From UBA9676 sp963730065 (GTDB lineage Bacteria; Actinomycetota; Actinomycetes; Streptosporangiales; Streptosporangiaceae), in NCBI GenBank assembly GCA_963730065.1, contig CAVSQL010000014.1, forward strand, positions 831,769 to 895,768: DNA of 64,000 nt, given 5' to 3'. The notes under the pieces were generated by a model. That model saw only the letters and a program-made list of their open reading frames with translations, was not told the DNA's origin and did no database searches. The translations under genes were made by a program, and so were the position numbers. Shown here piece by piece: positions 45,439 through 54,428 of the stretch (the stretch's first letter is position 1; each line of letters begins with the position of its first letter).

Positions 45439-45458
45439 GCCCGGCGGGATAGCCGGGC
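45439..45458 (+). terminator. hairpin directly after the O-methyltransferase stop
   Basis: GCCCGGC (45439-45445) pairs with GCCGGGC (45452-45458) around GGGATA, immediately after the TGA. It separates this gene from the GntR gene on the same strand. No T-tract is present. Confidence 0.55.
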
Positions 45459-45533
45459 CCGCGGTCCCGGGCGGAGCCTGACAAGTTGGTCATCGGGACC
45501 CGGCCCCGGGTCCGTCTCCGCCACAATGACCGG

Positions 45534-46346
45534 ATGGGTGCCGGTACCGACCCGGTCTATCTCCGGGTGCTGGAAGACCTGCGGGCGCAGATCCGTGACG
45601 GCGTGCTGGAACCGGGGGCACGGGTCCCTTCCCGCAACGGGATCATCGCCCGCTATGGGGTCGGTGAGACCGCCGCCAAGCACGCGCTGCAGGTCCTGGC
45701 CACCGAGGGCCTGATCGAGGCCAGGGCCGGATCAGGATCGTACGTGCGCCAGGTGCCTGCCATCTCCCGTCTCGAGCACGACCGGCCGCACTTCCCCGGA
45801 TCCCCGTTCGGCCTGGTCGAAGAGCGCGCGGTCATGGCCTGGGAGCACCAGACGCAGCGCGTGCGCCCGCCCCGCCAGGTGGCGCGCAGGCTGCGGCTGG
45901 CCGAGGGCCACCTGGTGAACCGGACCAGCTACCTGCTCACCGCCGGCGGCAGCCCGGTCCAGCTGGCGACGAGCTACGAGCCGGCCGGCGTGACCGCCGG
46001 GACGGCCGTGGCGTCCCCGGAGGAGGGCCCGTTCGCCGGGCGGGGGGTGGTGGAGCGGATGCGGGCCATCGGCGTGATGGTCGACCAGCTGGTCGAGGAC
46101 GTGTCGGTACGGCCCTGCCTGTCCGCGGAGGCGGCCGCCCTGGGTATCCGCGCGGGCGCGCCGGTGCTGGTGGTGACCCGCGAGCACCGGGCGGGCACGC
46201 GCGCGGTGGAAACCAGCGAGATCGTGATCTCCGCGGACCGGTTCACGCTCCGCTACCGGATCCCCGTCGCCCAGCCCGGCGGGGCCACGCTGGCCGCCGT
46301 GCCCGCCGCGGTCCCTGACGCCGCCCCCGCTGGCGCGCCCGCATGA
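45534..46346 (+). CDS. GntR-family regulator with UTRA ligand domain
   Basis: 270 residues. The winged-helix start is YLRVLEDLRAQIRDGVLEPG, with recognition helix ARYGVGETAAKHALQVLATE. A UTRA (HutC-type) effector domain follows (about 90-255) with NRTSYLLTAGGSPVQLATSY. It is the only DNA-binding protein in the catabolic island and begins the + arm, so it is the natural candidate to sense the island's substrate. Its stop overlaps the acetyltransferase start (ATGA). No ribosome site precedes ATG 45534, so a leaderless transcript is possible. Confidence 0.9.
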   Translation: MGAGTDPVYLRVLEDLRAQIRDGVLEPGARVPSRNGIIARYGVGETAAKHALQVLATEGLIEARAGSGSYVRQVPAISRLEHDRPHFPGSPFGLVEERAVMAWEHQTQRVRPPRQVARRLRLAEGHLVNRTSYLLTAGGSPVQLATSYEPAGVTAGTAVASPEEGPFAGRGVVERMRAIGVMVDQLVEDVSVRPCLSAEAAALGIRAGAPVLVVTREHRAGTRAVETSEIVISADRFTLRYRIPVAQPGGATLAAVPAAVPDAAPAGAPA

Positions 46347-46837
46347 TCCGCCCGGCGCAGGCGGCCGACATCCCGGCGATCCACCAGATGATCAGGGACC
46401 TGGCGGCCTACGAGCGGAGCCTGCATGAGGTCAGCGCGACCGAGGATGACCTGCGCGCGGCGCTCCTGGGCGGGCCGGGCGGGCCCGGTGGGCAGCCGTC
46501 GCTGTTCGCTCATATCGCGGAGGAAGACGGCCAGCCGGCCGGCTTCGCGCTGTGGTTCCTCAGCTACTCCACCTGGCTGGGCAGGCACGGGATCTACCTG
46601 GAAGATCTCTACGTCAAGCCGGAGCGGCGCGGCCAGGGCCACGGCCGGGCGCTGCTGGCGGAACTGGCCAGGATCTGCGTGGAGCGCGGGTACCCGCGGC
46701 TGCAATGGTGGGTCCTGGACTGGAACTCCCCCGCCATCCGCTTCTACGAGTCGCTGGGCGCGGTGCCCATGGACGAATGGACGGTCCACCGGCTGACCGG
46801 GCCCGCCCTGCACGCGCTCGCCGCGAGCGCCGGCTGA
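46343..46837 (+). CDS. GNAT-family N-acetyltransferase
   Basis: 164 residues. The acetyl-CoA loop is EDLYVKPERRGQGHGRALL, with the later WWVLDWNSPAIRFYESLGA. This resembles the spermidine/diamine (SAT-like) branch of GNAT, so an amine acceptor is plausible. A Gly/Pro-rich insert (GGPGGPGG) sits near residue 45. It is translationally coupled to the GntR gene. Confidence 0.9.
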   Translation: MIRPAQAADIPAIHQMIRDLAAYERSLHEVSATEDDLRAALLGGPGGPGGQPSLFAHIAEEDGQPAGFALWFLSYSTWLGRHGIYLEDLYVKPERRGQGHGRALLAELARICVERGYPRLQWWVLDWNSPAIRFYESLGAVPMDEWTVHRLTGPALHALAASAG

Positions 46838-46928
46838 CCTCCGGCGGGCCCGGGCGCGTCTTGTCCGGGGCGGCCGGACCTGCAATGGTTTGCATCATGA
46901 TGGAAGAAGCCGAAGGACGGCCGCGCCG

Positions 46929-48548
46929 GTGAGCCCGGACGCCGACATCGTGGTGGCCGGAGCCGGGCACAACAGCCTGCTCACCGCGTGCTACCTGGCC
47001 AAGGCGGGGTACCGCTGCCTGGTGCTGGACGCCCGGCACATCCCCGGCGGCGGCGCGGCCACCGAGGAGCTCGTCCTGCCCGGGTTCGGCATCGACACCT
47101 GCGCCACCGGCCACACCATGATCCGGGTCAACCCGGCGCTGCTGGCCGACGAGCTCGGGCTCATCGCCGACTACGGGCTCAGCTATGCCGAGCCGGACCC
47201 GGTGGAGCAGGTGGCGTTCCCCGACGGCGAGCAGATCACCATGTGGCTGGACCGCGAGCGCACCATCGAGGAGGTGGCGCGTTTCTCCACCGCGGACGCC
47301 GCTGCCTACCGCCGCCTGCTGGACGAGTACGACCAGGTCAAGTCGATCTTCAGCCGGTCGCAGTTCACCCCGGTCGGCTTCGGCCCGTCGCTGGAGGCGA
47401 TGCTCGCCGAGCACCCGCGCGGCAAGATCTGGGCCCGGCGGCGGCAGCTGTCCGCGGTGGAGGTGGTCCGGCACGAGTTCACCAGCCGCCACATCCAGGC
47501 CTTCCTGCTCTGGATGGCATTCCAGGTCTTCCAGCCGGTGGATATGCCGGGCTCCGGCGTGCTCCCCTACCAGCAGACCTTCGGCCGCCAGCAGCGCAGC
47601 TGGTCAATCCCGGTCGGCGGGTCCGGCCGGCTCACTGCGGCGCTGACCGGCTACCTGGCCGACCACGGCGGCACCGTGCTGTGCGGCCGCAAGGTGACCC
47701 GGCTGCTGCTGGAGGACGGGCGCTGCGCCGGGGTGGAGACCGACGGCGGCGAGCGGTACCGGGCGGGCACCGCCGTGCTGTCCACCATCCACGCCACACA
47801 CCTGCGGGACATGGCGCCGGCCGACGCCTGGCCGGAGGAGTTCCACTACGGCATCGACACCTACGACGTGGGCGTGCCCGGGTTCGCCACCTACTACTGC
47901 ACCACCGCCGCTCCCGCGTTCGCCTCGCCGCACGGCCCGCGCAGCGCGGTGTCGGCCGGGATGGCCGGCTGGCCGGAAGACATGATGCAGCTGAGCGCGG
48001 ACCTGCGGGCGGGCCGGTTCCTGGCCGACCCCGCCTGGGTGCTGGTGGCGACCCCGACCCTGGTGGACCCGGGCCGCGCCCCGGCCGGGCAGCACACGGT
48101 CAAGGTCCTCACCCCGCAGACCTACCGGCTCCCGGCGGGCATGGGCGACTGGGACACCGTCAAGGAGCAGCACGCGCGGCACCTGCTGGAGACCTTGCGC
48201 AGGCACGCACCGAACCTCACCGACGAGGTGATCCTGGGCCAGCTGACCAAGTCCCCCGCCGACATCGAGCGGCTCAACCCGCACATGATCCACGGCGCGT
48301 TCCACGGCGGGAACCGCGGCCCGGCGTTCAGCGGCCCGCTCCGCCCGGCGCCCGGCTGGGCGAGCCACCGGATGCCGATCCCTGGCCTGTACCAGACCGG
48401 TGGAAGCACCCACCCCGGCGGTTCGATCACCGGCGCTCCCGGCCGCAACGCGGCCATCGTGATGCTCACCGACCTCGGTCACGACCCGGCCGCGGTCATG
48501 GCCGGGCCGGCCATGACCGCGACGGCCCATGGCGGATCAGGTGCCTGA
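46929..48548 (+). CDS. CrtI/phytoene-desaturase-like FAD oxidoreductase
   Basis: 539 residues. The FAD motif VVAGAGHNSLLTACYLAKAG opens the protein (residues 7-26). The C-terminal flavin segment is GLYQTGGSTHPGGSITGAPG. Between them is the all-alpha/beta substrate region of the carotenoid-desaturase-like amine oxidase superfamily. No carotenoid genes are nearby, so it probably oxidises the island's own substrate. GTG 46929 is chosen because AAGGA lies upstream and the motif starts early. The stop overlaps the hydrolase start by 20 bases. Confidence 0.87.
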   Translation: MSPDADIVVAGAGHNSLLTACYLAKAGYRCLVLDARHIPGGGAATEELVLPGFGIDTCATGHTMIRVNPALLADELGLIADYGLSYAEPDPVEQVAFPDGEQITMWLDRERTIEEVARFSTADAAAYRRLLDEYDQVKSIFSRSQFTPVGFGPSLEAMLAEHPRGKIWARRRQLSAVEVVRHEFTSRHIQAFLLWMAFQVFQPVDMPGSGVLPYQQTFGRQQRSWSIPVGGSGRLTAALTGYLADHGGTVLCGRKVTRLLLEDGRCAGVETDGGERYRAGTAVLSTIHATHLRDMAPADAWPEEFHYGIDTYDVGVPGFATYYCTTAAPAFASPHGPRSAVSAGMAGWPEDMMQLSADLRAGRFLADPAWVLVATPTLVDPGRAPAGQHTVKVLTPQTYRLPAGMGDWDTVKEQHARHLLETLRRHAPNLTDEVILGQLTKSPADIERLNPHMIHGAFHGGNRGPAFSGPLRPAPGWASHRMPIPGLYQTGGSTHPGGSITGAPGRNAAIVMLTDLGHDPAAVMAGPAMTATAHGGSGA

Positions 48549-49604
48549 CGACCAGGTCAGATCGGCCATCGCCAACTGGGGACCCCGGTTCACCGCCCAG
48601 GGGGTGGACCCGAACGACTTCGCCCGGGTGACGGCGGGCATCGAGCGCTGGGAGGACTGGCTCGGCGCCTGGTGCGCCAACGGCGACCTGCACGCGGGGC
48701 TCGCCCGCGAGGCCGAGGAGCGCGGCAGCCTGCGGACGGCTGGCGAGGCGTGGATCGCCGCCGCGGTCAGCTACCACTTCGGCAAGTTCGTCTGGATGCT
48801 CGACATGGCGGCGCACGACGCCGCGGCCAGCTGCGCGGTGGCCGCCATGACCGAGGGCCTGCGCCTGCTCGACCCGACCGCCGAGCGGATCGAGGTGCCC
48901 TTCGGCGGCGCCGCCATGGTCGGCAACCTGCGCCGGCCGCCGGGCGTGGACCGGCCGCCGCTGGTGCTGCTGATCGCGGGCCTGGATTCGACCAAGGAGG
49001 AGTTCTTCGCGGTGGAGAACACCTTCCTCGCCCGCGGCCTGGCGACCTTCTCGCTGGACGGGCCGGGCCAGGGTGAGACCGCGCAGGTGCTGCACATACG
49101 GCCCGACTTCGAGGCGCCGGTGGCGGCCGTCCTCGACGTGCTGTGCGCGCGGCCGGACCTCGACGGCGGCCGGCCGGCCTGCTCGGGGTCAGTCTGGGCG
49201 GCTACTACGGCGCCCGGGCAGCGGCCTTCGAGCCGCGGCTGCGGGCGGTCGTGGTCTGCGGCGGCTGCTACGACTACGGGGCGCTGATCCGTGACCGGTC
49301 GCCGCACAGCTTCGCGACGTTCGCCTATGGCTGCGGCGCGGCGACCAGGGACGAGGCCTGGGCGGTCGCCGAACGGATGACCCTGGCCGGGGTGGCGGAG
49401 CGGATCGCCCAGCCGATGATCGTGGTCTTCGGCAAGCTCGACCGTCTCGTCCCGTGGCAGCACGCGGCCCGGCTGGCGGAAGAGGCGCCGAACGCGGAGC
49501 TGTGGATGTTCGGCGAGGGCAACCACGTGTGCATGAACCTGGCCTACCGCTGGCGCCCGCAGGCGGCGGACTGGCTGGCCGGCCAGCTGCGCGCAGCGCC
49601 CTGA
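48529..49604 (+). pseudogene. alpha/beta hydrolase, interrupted by a one-base frameshift
   Basis: The first frame (ATG 48529) carries the helical N-terminal domain and LVLLIAGLDSTKEEFFAVEN, then FSLDGPGQGET, and drifts out at LCARPDLDGGR. The second frame continues GLLGVSLGGYYGARAAAFEP (nucleophile Ser), FGKLDRLVPW (Asp) and MFGEGNHVCMN (His), to TGA 49604. The paralogue at 50617-51657 reads ARPDVDGGRVGVGGISYGG across the same place, which proves the join. One base is missing at about 49171-49177. If corrected, the enzyme is complete (about 358 residues), so a sequence error is quite possible. Confidence 0.85.
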
Positions 49605-49635
49605 CGCGTCAGCCGGTGATCAGCCGGCCCGGCCG

Positions 49636-50601
49636 TCAGCCGGCCAGCAGGCCGGTGGTGGCCAGATCGGCGGCGAGCTCGTCCCGTTCGGCTGGGGTCG
49701 GGGGTACCAGCGGTGGGCGGGGCGCACCGCCGGACAGGCCGGCCAGCCCGGCCCAGGCCTTGATCGAGCTGATGGTGTCGATCTGCCGCGGCCCGCCCCG
49801 CAGCCATTTCCCCGCCACCGCCCGCACCGGGCCCAGGGTGGCCGCGACCTCCGCCGCCTTGGCGGCCTCGCCGCGCAGCGCCAGCGTGGTGTACTCGCGC
49901 ATCGGCTGCCACGTGGGCGTCTGATACAGGTAGGGCATCGCCGAGGACATGTACACCCGCTGGCCGTGGTCGCGCATGTTCTCCAGCCAGGTCTCCTCGT
50001 GCGGCGAGCAGACCAGGATCTGGTCCCCGAACCGGCCCAGCAGCTCCAGGTACCGTGCCTGCGGGCGCCCCACCTTGATCCCGACCACGTTCTCGATCGC
50101 GGCCAGCCGGGCGATCAGGTCACCGGACAGCGCCACCCCGGAGTAGCTGGTGTCGAACAGCCAGACCCCGATGTCGACGGCCGCGCACACCTGGGTGTAC
50201 CAGGCCAGCAGCCCTTCGTCCGAGGCGGGCGGGTAGTACGGGTTGATCACCACCGCGAAATCGGCGCCGGCGCGCTCCGCGTGCCGGGTCAGCTCGATCG
50301 TCTCGGCCGCGGAGTGGTGGCCGGTGTGCGCGAGCACCGGGCACCGGCCCCGGCAGCAGTCCACCACCACCTCCACCAGCCGCCGCCGCTCCGCGCCGGA
50401 CAGCGCCCAGAACTCGCTCATGACCCCGCCGCAGAAGACCCCGTCGATCCGCAGGTCGCCGGCGAGCCGGTCCAGGTCCCGCCGCAGTGCCGCCTCGTCC
50501 AGCGTCCCGTCGGCGGCGAACGGGGTGGTGGTCGCGGCCCACAGGCCGGTGAACCGCTCCCGCGCCGCCTGCTTGGCCTCGCTGTTCAGGTAATCCACCA
50601 T
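49636..50601 (-). CDS. dihydrodipicolinate synthase-family aldolase/lyase
   Basis: 321 residues. The TIM barrel has WAATTTPFAADGTLDEAAL, the pyruvate-site CGGVMSEFWAL, Tyr in VINPYYPPASDEG and the Schiff-base Lys in VVGIKVGRP. The changes around the substrate pocket (CGGVMSE in place of GTTGE) argue against lysine synthesis and for aldol cleavage of a different keto acid. It is the last gene of the long minus-strand operon, 15 bases after the alpha/beta hydrolase gene. It could release pyruvate from the final intermediate. Confidence 0.87.
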   Translation of the reverse strand: MVDYLNSEAKQAARERFTGLWAATTTPFAADGTLDEAALRRDLDRLAGDLRIDGVFCGGVMSEFWALSGAERRRLVEVVVDCCRGRCPVLAHTGHHSAAETIELTRHAERAGADFAVVINPYYPPASDEGLLAWYTQVCAAVDIGVWLFDTSYSGVALSGDLIARLAAIENVVGIKVGRPQARYLELLGRFGDQILVCSPHEETWLENMRDHGQRVYMSSAMPYLYQTPTWQPMREYTTLALRGEAAKAAEVAATLGPVRAVAGKWLRGGPRQIDTISSIKAWAGLAGLSGGAPRPPLVPPTPAERDELAADLATTGLLAG

Positions 50602-50616
50602 GGGACCAGCTCCGGG

Positions 50617-51657
50617 TCAGAGGGTGTCGGCGAGCCAGTCGGCCACCAGCGGCCGGGCCCGGTTCCAGACGTTGTTCAGGATGTGCACGCCGTCCGGGTA
50701 GACCACGGTGGTCACCGGGCCGGCGTACTCGGCCGCGATCCGCTCGGCGTGGGCGGGCGGGGAGCCCGGGTCGCTGCCGCCGTAGACCTGCAGCAGCGGC
50801 GCGGTCGCCCGGGCCGCCGCCCCGGCGACCGTCATCGCCGCCATGTTCGCTGCCGGGTCGGGGCCGTGGTGCTGGTACTGCCCGGGCCGGGTCAGCTCGT
50901 CCATCTCGGCGAACCGGCCGGCCGGGGTGTACCACGACGACATGGTGAACACCGCCCGCACCCGGTTGTCGGCCGCCGCGGTCCGGATCGCGAACAGGCC
51001 GCCGTAGGAGATGCCGCCCACGCCGACCCGCCCGCCGTCCACGTCGGGCCGGGCGGTCAGCGCGTCGAGGATCGCCCGCACCGCCACCTCCTGGTCGGGC
51101 CGCAGCTTGCTGTCGAAGCTCAGCAGGCCCTGGCCGGGCCCGTCGAACGCGGCCACCGCCAGCCCGCGGGCGAGGATGTGATCGGCCAGGTTGAAAAGCT
51201 CCTCCTTGGCCGAATCGGCCCCCGGCAGCAGCAGAACGACCGGTGGCCGGTGGACGCCGGCGGGCAGCCGCAGGTAGCCGGGCAGGATGAGATCCCCGAA
51301 CGGGACGGCCAGGATCTCCATCGGCGGCGACAGCAGCGGGGCGGCCTTCGCCCAGGCCGCGGTCATCGCCGCCAGCGCGGCCCGGAACTGCGCCTGGTCG
51401 TGGGTGAACACGAAGCTCGCCCAGTGGTAGGCGAGCGCGCCGCGCAGGTAGGCATCCCCGGCGGTGACGGTGTGCCCGGCGGCCAGCGCCTCGTCGCCGC
51501 GTGCCACGTGGGCCGCCGCGTGCGCGCTCCAGGCCGCGCACCATGTGCCGTAGTCGGTGATCTGCGCCTTGAGCTGCTCGAACTCCCAGGGCGTGACGTA
51601 GTTGGACAGGATCCGCCAGGTGAAGCGGCGGTACATCGACTCCAGCAGGCCGTCCAC
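50617..51657 (-). CDS. alpha/beta hydrolase with helical N-terminal domain
   Basis: 346 residues. A helical domain (about 1-110) precedes the hydrolase core. The oxyanion segment is VVLLLPGADSAKEELF. The catalytic Ser is in VGVGGISYGGLF, the Asp in VYGGSDPGSP and the His in YPDGVHILNN. The layout resembles 2,6-dihydroxypseudooxynicotine hydrolase and FrsA-type enzymes, which cut C-C bonds of beta-diketones. The frameshifted gene at 48529-49604 is its paralogue. GTG start with GGGGGTG upstream; 15-16 bases separate it from both neighbours. Confidence 0.88.
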   Translation of the reverse strand: MDGLLESMYRRFTWRILSNYVTPWEFEQLKAQITDYGTWCAAWSAHAAAHVARGDEALAAGHTVTAGDAYLRGALAYHWASFVFTHDQAQFRAALAAMTAAWAKAAPLLSPPMEILAVPFGDLILPGYLRLPAGVHRPPVVLLLPGADSAKEELFNLADHILARGLAVAAFDGPGQGLLSFDSKLRPDQEVAVRAILDALTARPDVDGGRVGVGGISYGGLFAIRTAAADNRVRAVFTMSSWYTPAGRFAEMDELTRPGQYQHHGPDPAANMAAMTVAGAAARATAPLLQVYGGSDPGSPPAHAERIAAEYAGPVTTVVYPDGVHILNNVWNRARPLVADWLADTL

Positions 51658-51673
51658 GGTTCACCCCCGCCGG

Positions 51674-52462
51674 TCAGGCGCCCGGCGTGGGCGCTGCCGC
51701 CGGGCCCCAGGTGCAGTGGTCACCCTCGACCGTCCAGACCGTGCCGGTGGGCGGCGGCGCCCAGAACTCGACGAAGGAGAAGTTCCCGCTCGTGTCGTTC
51801 TGGAACCAGTGCACCTCGCCGGGGCCGACCAGCGCGCTCATCCCGGCCGCCAGCCGGTTCGCCTCGCCGTCGGTGTAGAGCAGGCCCGACCCGGCCAGCA
51901 CGCAGAACACGTGGTGGCAGTCGGTGTGGTAGTGCGCGGCGGCGGTGTCACCGGGGTGGTAGACGATCCGGTCGGCCCGGATCGCCCGCGCCCCAACCGG
52001 CACATCGTCGGTCACCAGGTCCAGCCGGTCCCGGGTGTCCCTGGTGGACACCAGGTGTGGCAGCTCGCCGGCGGCGAAGACCTTGCGCAGCGGCGCGAAG
52101 CCGCCTTCGGGCGGCGGTCCGGTGGTTCGCGTCACCATCAGGTCGAGGCCGTCGCGTCCCGCCTCGGCGGTGAGGCCATCACAGGCCGACAGCCACAGCA
52201 CGCTCTCGGTGGCGAGCGGAAACCGCTCGCCCGCCGCGTCCGTGGGTGACGCCTCGGCGGTTCCCGAGCCCGCGATCACGTACGCCATCGCCTCGGTACC
52301 TTCCAGCGGGATGCCGCGGGCCCGGGCGCCCGGGTCCAGCCGCCAACGATTGACCTTCAGCGGGACCGGCGCGCCGAACACGTCGGCGCTGGCCCAGAGC
52401 CGGCAGGTCCATCCCTGGTCGTTGCCGACGTCGGAGAAGTCTGGGATGCAAATGAAAACCAT
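51674..52462 (-). CDS. bicupin domain protein
   Basis: 262 residues with two cupin barrels. The first spans about 30-110, with AMAYVIAGSGTAEAS. The second spans about 150-250, with AAHYHTDCHHVFCVLAGSG, whose His residues form a metal site, and GPGEVHWFQNDTSG. Only the second barrel keeps the metal ligands. Roles in this family include dioxygenation, isomerisation and decarboxylation. It lies between the hydrolase and the alcohol dehydrogenase in a close operon. Confidence 0.83.
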   Translation of the reverse strand: MVFICIPDFSDVGNDQGWTCRLWASADVFGAPVPLKVNRWRLDPGARARGIPLEGTEAMAYVIAGSGTAEASPTDAAGERFPLATESVLWLSACDGLTAEAGRDGLDLMVTRTTGPPPEGGFAPLRKVFAAGELPHLVSTRDTRDRLDLVTDDVPVGARAIRADRIVYHPGDTAAAHYHTDCHHVFCVLAGSGLLYTDGEANRLAAGMSALVGPGEVHWFQNDTSGNFSFVEFWAPPPTGTVWTVEGDHCTWGPAAAPTPGA

Positions 52463-52477
52463 GGCGCGGCTTCCTGC

Positions 52478-53533
52478 TCAGGGGATGAGGATCGGGCGGA
52501 TCGCCTCCCGCCGGGCCAGCGCGTCGAACGCGGTGGCGACCTCGGCGAGCGGGTAGGTGTGGGTGGTCAGCGGCTCGGTGCGCACCGCCCCCGAGGCGAG
52601 CAGGGCGATCATGGCCGGGTAGGCGTTCGGGCTCGAACGTATCCCGAGCACGTCCAGCTCATCCAGGGTGACCAGGTCGACGGGCAGTTCCGCGACCGCG
52701 CCGCCGGCCAGCCCGAGCAGCGCGACGGTCCCGCCCCGCCGGACGGACCGGAGCAGCTGGCCGACCACGGCCGGGTTGCCCGAGCAGTCGAACACGCAGT
52801 CCACGCCGCGGCCGCCGGCCGCCGCCCGCACGCGGGCCACCGGATCGTCCCGCTCGTAGTCGACGATGGCGGTGGCGCCGAGCTCGCGGGCGACCGTGAG
52901 CCGTCCGCCCCGGCCCACCATGATCACCGTGGTGGCCCCGGCCGCCCGCGCCACCTGGAGCATGAGCAGGCCGAGCAGCCCGGGCCCGAAGACCGCCGCG
53001 CTCGCACCGGGGCCCAGCCGGGCCCGGCGGGCGGCGTGCACCGTCAGCGCACCCTGGTTGACCAGCGCGGCGGCCAGGTCGCTGACGTTGGCTGGGACCT
53101 TGTGCAGCGCGACCGCCGGCCGGACCGCGTACTCGGCCAGCGCCCCCGGGGCGGTGTGCCCATACAGCTTGAAGCCGGGCTCACGCACCCGTTCGCACAG
53201 GTTGTACCGGCCCGCCCGGCACATCGGGCAGGCGCCGCAGCCGGTGTGGTTCTCGGCCACGACCCGGTCGCCCACGGCCAGGCCGCTGCGCTGCGTGCCG
53301 GGCCCGAGCGCCGCCACCTCCCCCGACCACTCGTGGCCGATGATGAACGGCAGTTCCGGCGGCCAGGTTCCCCGGTACGCGCCGGCCACGATCTTCAGGT
53401 CGGTGCCGCAGATCCCGCAGGCCCGCACGCGGACCAGTGCCTCGCCGGGACCGGGCACCGGCGTGGGCACCTCTTCCACGGTGAGGGTGCCGAACTCGCG
53501 CAGCAGCGCGGCTCGCATCGTGGCCGGGCTCAT
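52478..53533 (-). CDS. zinc-dependent medium-chain alcohol dehydrogenase
   Basis: 351 residues. The catalytic zinc Cys is in RACGICGTDLKI, and GHEWSGEVAALG gives the second ligand. The structural zinc is held by CGACPMCRAGRYNLC. The NAD(P) site is AAVFGPGLLGLLMLQVARAA. GGGAGG seven bases before ATG 53533 fixes the start. It oxidises a hydroxyl or polyol intermediate, inferred from family. The 124-base gap to the creatininase gene contains three direct repeats. Confidence 0.92.
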   Translation of the reverse strand: MSPATMRAALLREFGTLTVEEVPTPVPGPGEALVRVRACGICGTDLKIVAGAYRGTWPPELPFIIGHEWSGEVAALGPGTQRSGLAVGDRVVAENHTGCGACPMCRAGRYNLCERVREPGFKLYGHTAPGALAEYAVRPAVALHKVPANVSDLAAALVNQGALTVHAARRARLGPGASAAVFGPGLLGLLMLQVARAAGATTVIMVGRGGRLTVARELGATAIVDYERDDPVARVRAAAGGRGVDCVFDCSGNPAVVGQLLRSVRRGGTVALLGLAGGAVAELPVDLVTLDELDVLGIRSSPNAYPAMIALLASGAVRTEPLTTHTYPLAEVATAFDALARREAIRPILIP

Positions 53534-53556
53534 CTCATTGCCTCCCTCGCGGTGCA

Positions 53557-53643
53557 TCGTGCCGGAGGCGCGCCAGCCAGCGTCGTGCCGGAGGCGCACC
53601 AGCCAGCACTGCGCTTGGTCGTGCCGGAGGCGCGCCGACCAGC
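53557..53643. repeat. three direct repeats of about 25 bases in an operon gap
   Basis: The unit TCGTGCCGGAGGCGCGCC, followed by AGCCAGC, occurs at 53557-53581, 53583-53607 (one change) and 53619-53643 (two changes). The copies are 26 and 36 bases apart, between the creatininase and alcohol dehydrogenase genes of one operon. It may be a binding site or a small duplicated tract; there is no hairpin of note. Confidence 0.7.
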
Positions 53644-53657
53644 AGCGCGGGAGGCGG

Positions 53658-54422
53658 TCATTGCACCCCCAGGGCAGCCCAGATCTCGCGGGCGCGGGTG
53701 ACAACATGGTCGGCGACCACCTCGGCGATCTCCTCCGCCCGGGCGGGGGTGACCTGTTCCGGCCGCCCGTACCAGCCGGTCGCGGCGATCTGGTGGAAGT
53801 CCCGCAGGACCGGGTACACGTCGGGGCGGCGGAACAGCCCATGTGCGGCCTCCGCGCCCGCGCGCCCGCTCGGCTCGGTGGCGTTCTCCAGGTGCACGAG
53901 GGAGGCGTCGTAGGCGAGCACCGCCGCCGTCTCCATCGAGCCCGCGTGGGTGAACTCCATCTCATCGGGATAGAGCGTGTGGGTGATCACGTGCGCCTCG
54001 GCGATCACCACCTGGACACCGTGCTCGCGCTGGGCCTCGTCGGCGGCCAGCCGCAGCGTGGGCGAGTTGCCCTCGTGCCAGTTGACCACCACGATCCGGT
54101 GTGCGCCCGCGCCGCGTAGGCCCCCGCACACGTCGACCATCACCGCGGCCAGGGTGGCCGGCCGCAGCGAGAGCGAGCCCGGCCAGGGCAGGTGGTACGG
54201 CGCGACGCCGGCCGGCCCGAGCGAGGCGACCACCGTGCCGAGGCGGGCGGCGACCCGCTCGGCGATGGAGGCGGCGGCGAAGGCGTCGGTGCCCAGCGGC
54301 AGGTGGCCGCCGTGCTGCTCGACGCTGCCGGTGGCGACGACCGCGACGCCACTGGCGGCGATGAACGTGGCCGCGGCCGGCTGGGAGAGCCGCTCGAGCT
54401 GGCGGTCGGGATGGCGGGGCAT
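53658..54422 (-). CDS. creatininase-family metal-dependent amidohydrolase
   Basis: 254 residues. The metal-binding motifs are intact: GSVEQHGGHLPLGTDAF, then VVVNWHEGNSPTL, and the Glu/His of VVIAEAHVITH. The family includes creatininase, formamide hydrolases of riboflavin synthesis and IolN, which opens a keto-cyclitol ring. Ring opening or amide cleavage in this island is therefore plausible. It lies 6 bases after the TPP enzyme gene. Confidence 0.9.
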   Translation of the reverse strand: MPRHPDRQLERLSQPAAATFIAASGVAVVATGSVEQHGGHLPLGTDAFAAASIAERVAARLGTVVASLGPAGVAPYHLPWPGSLSLRPATLAAVMVDVCGGLRGAGAHRIVVVNWHEGNSPTLRLAADEAQREHGVQVVIAEAHVITHTLYPDEMEFTHAGSMETAAVLAYDASLVHLENATEPSGRAGAEAAHGLFRRPDVYPVLRDFHQIAATGWYGRPEQVTPARAEEIAEVVADHVVTRAREIWAALGVQ

Positions 54423-54428
54423 GACGTC

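Noticed and set aside
45439..45458. Classical intrinsic terminators
   Set aside because: None of the GC hairpins seen after genes is followed by a run of T, so they are called terminator-like or barrier structures with reduced confidence.
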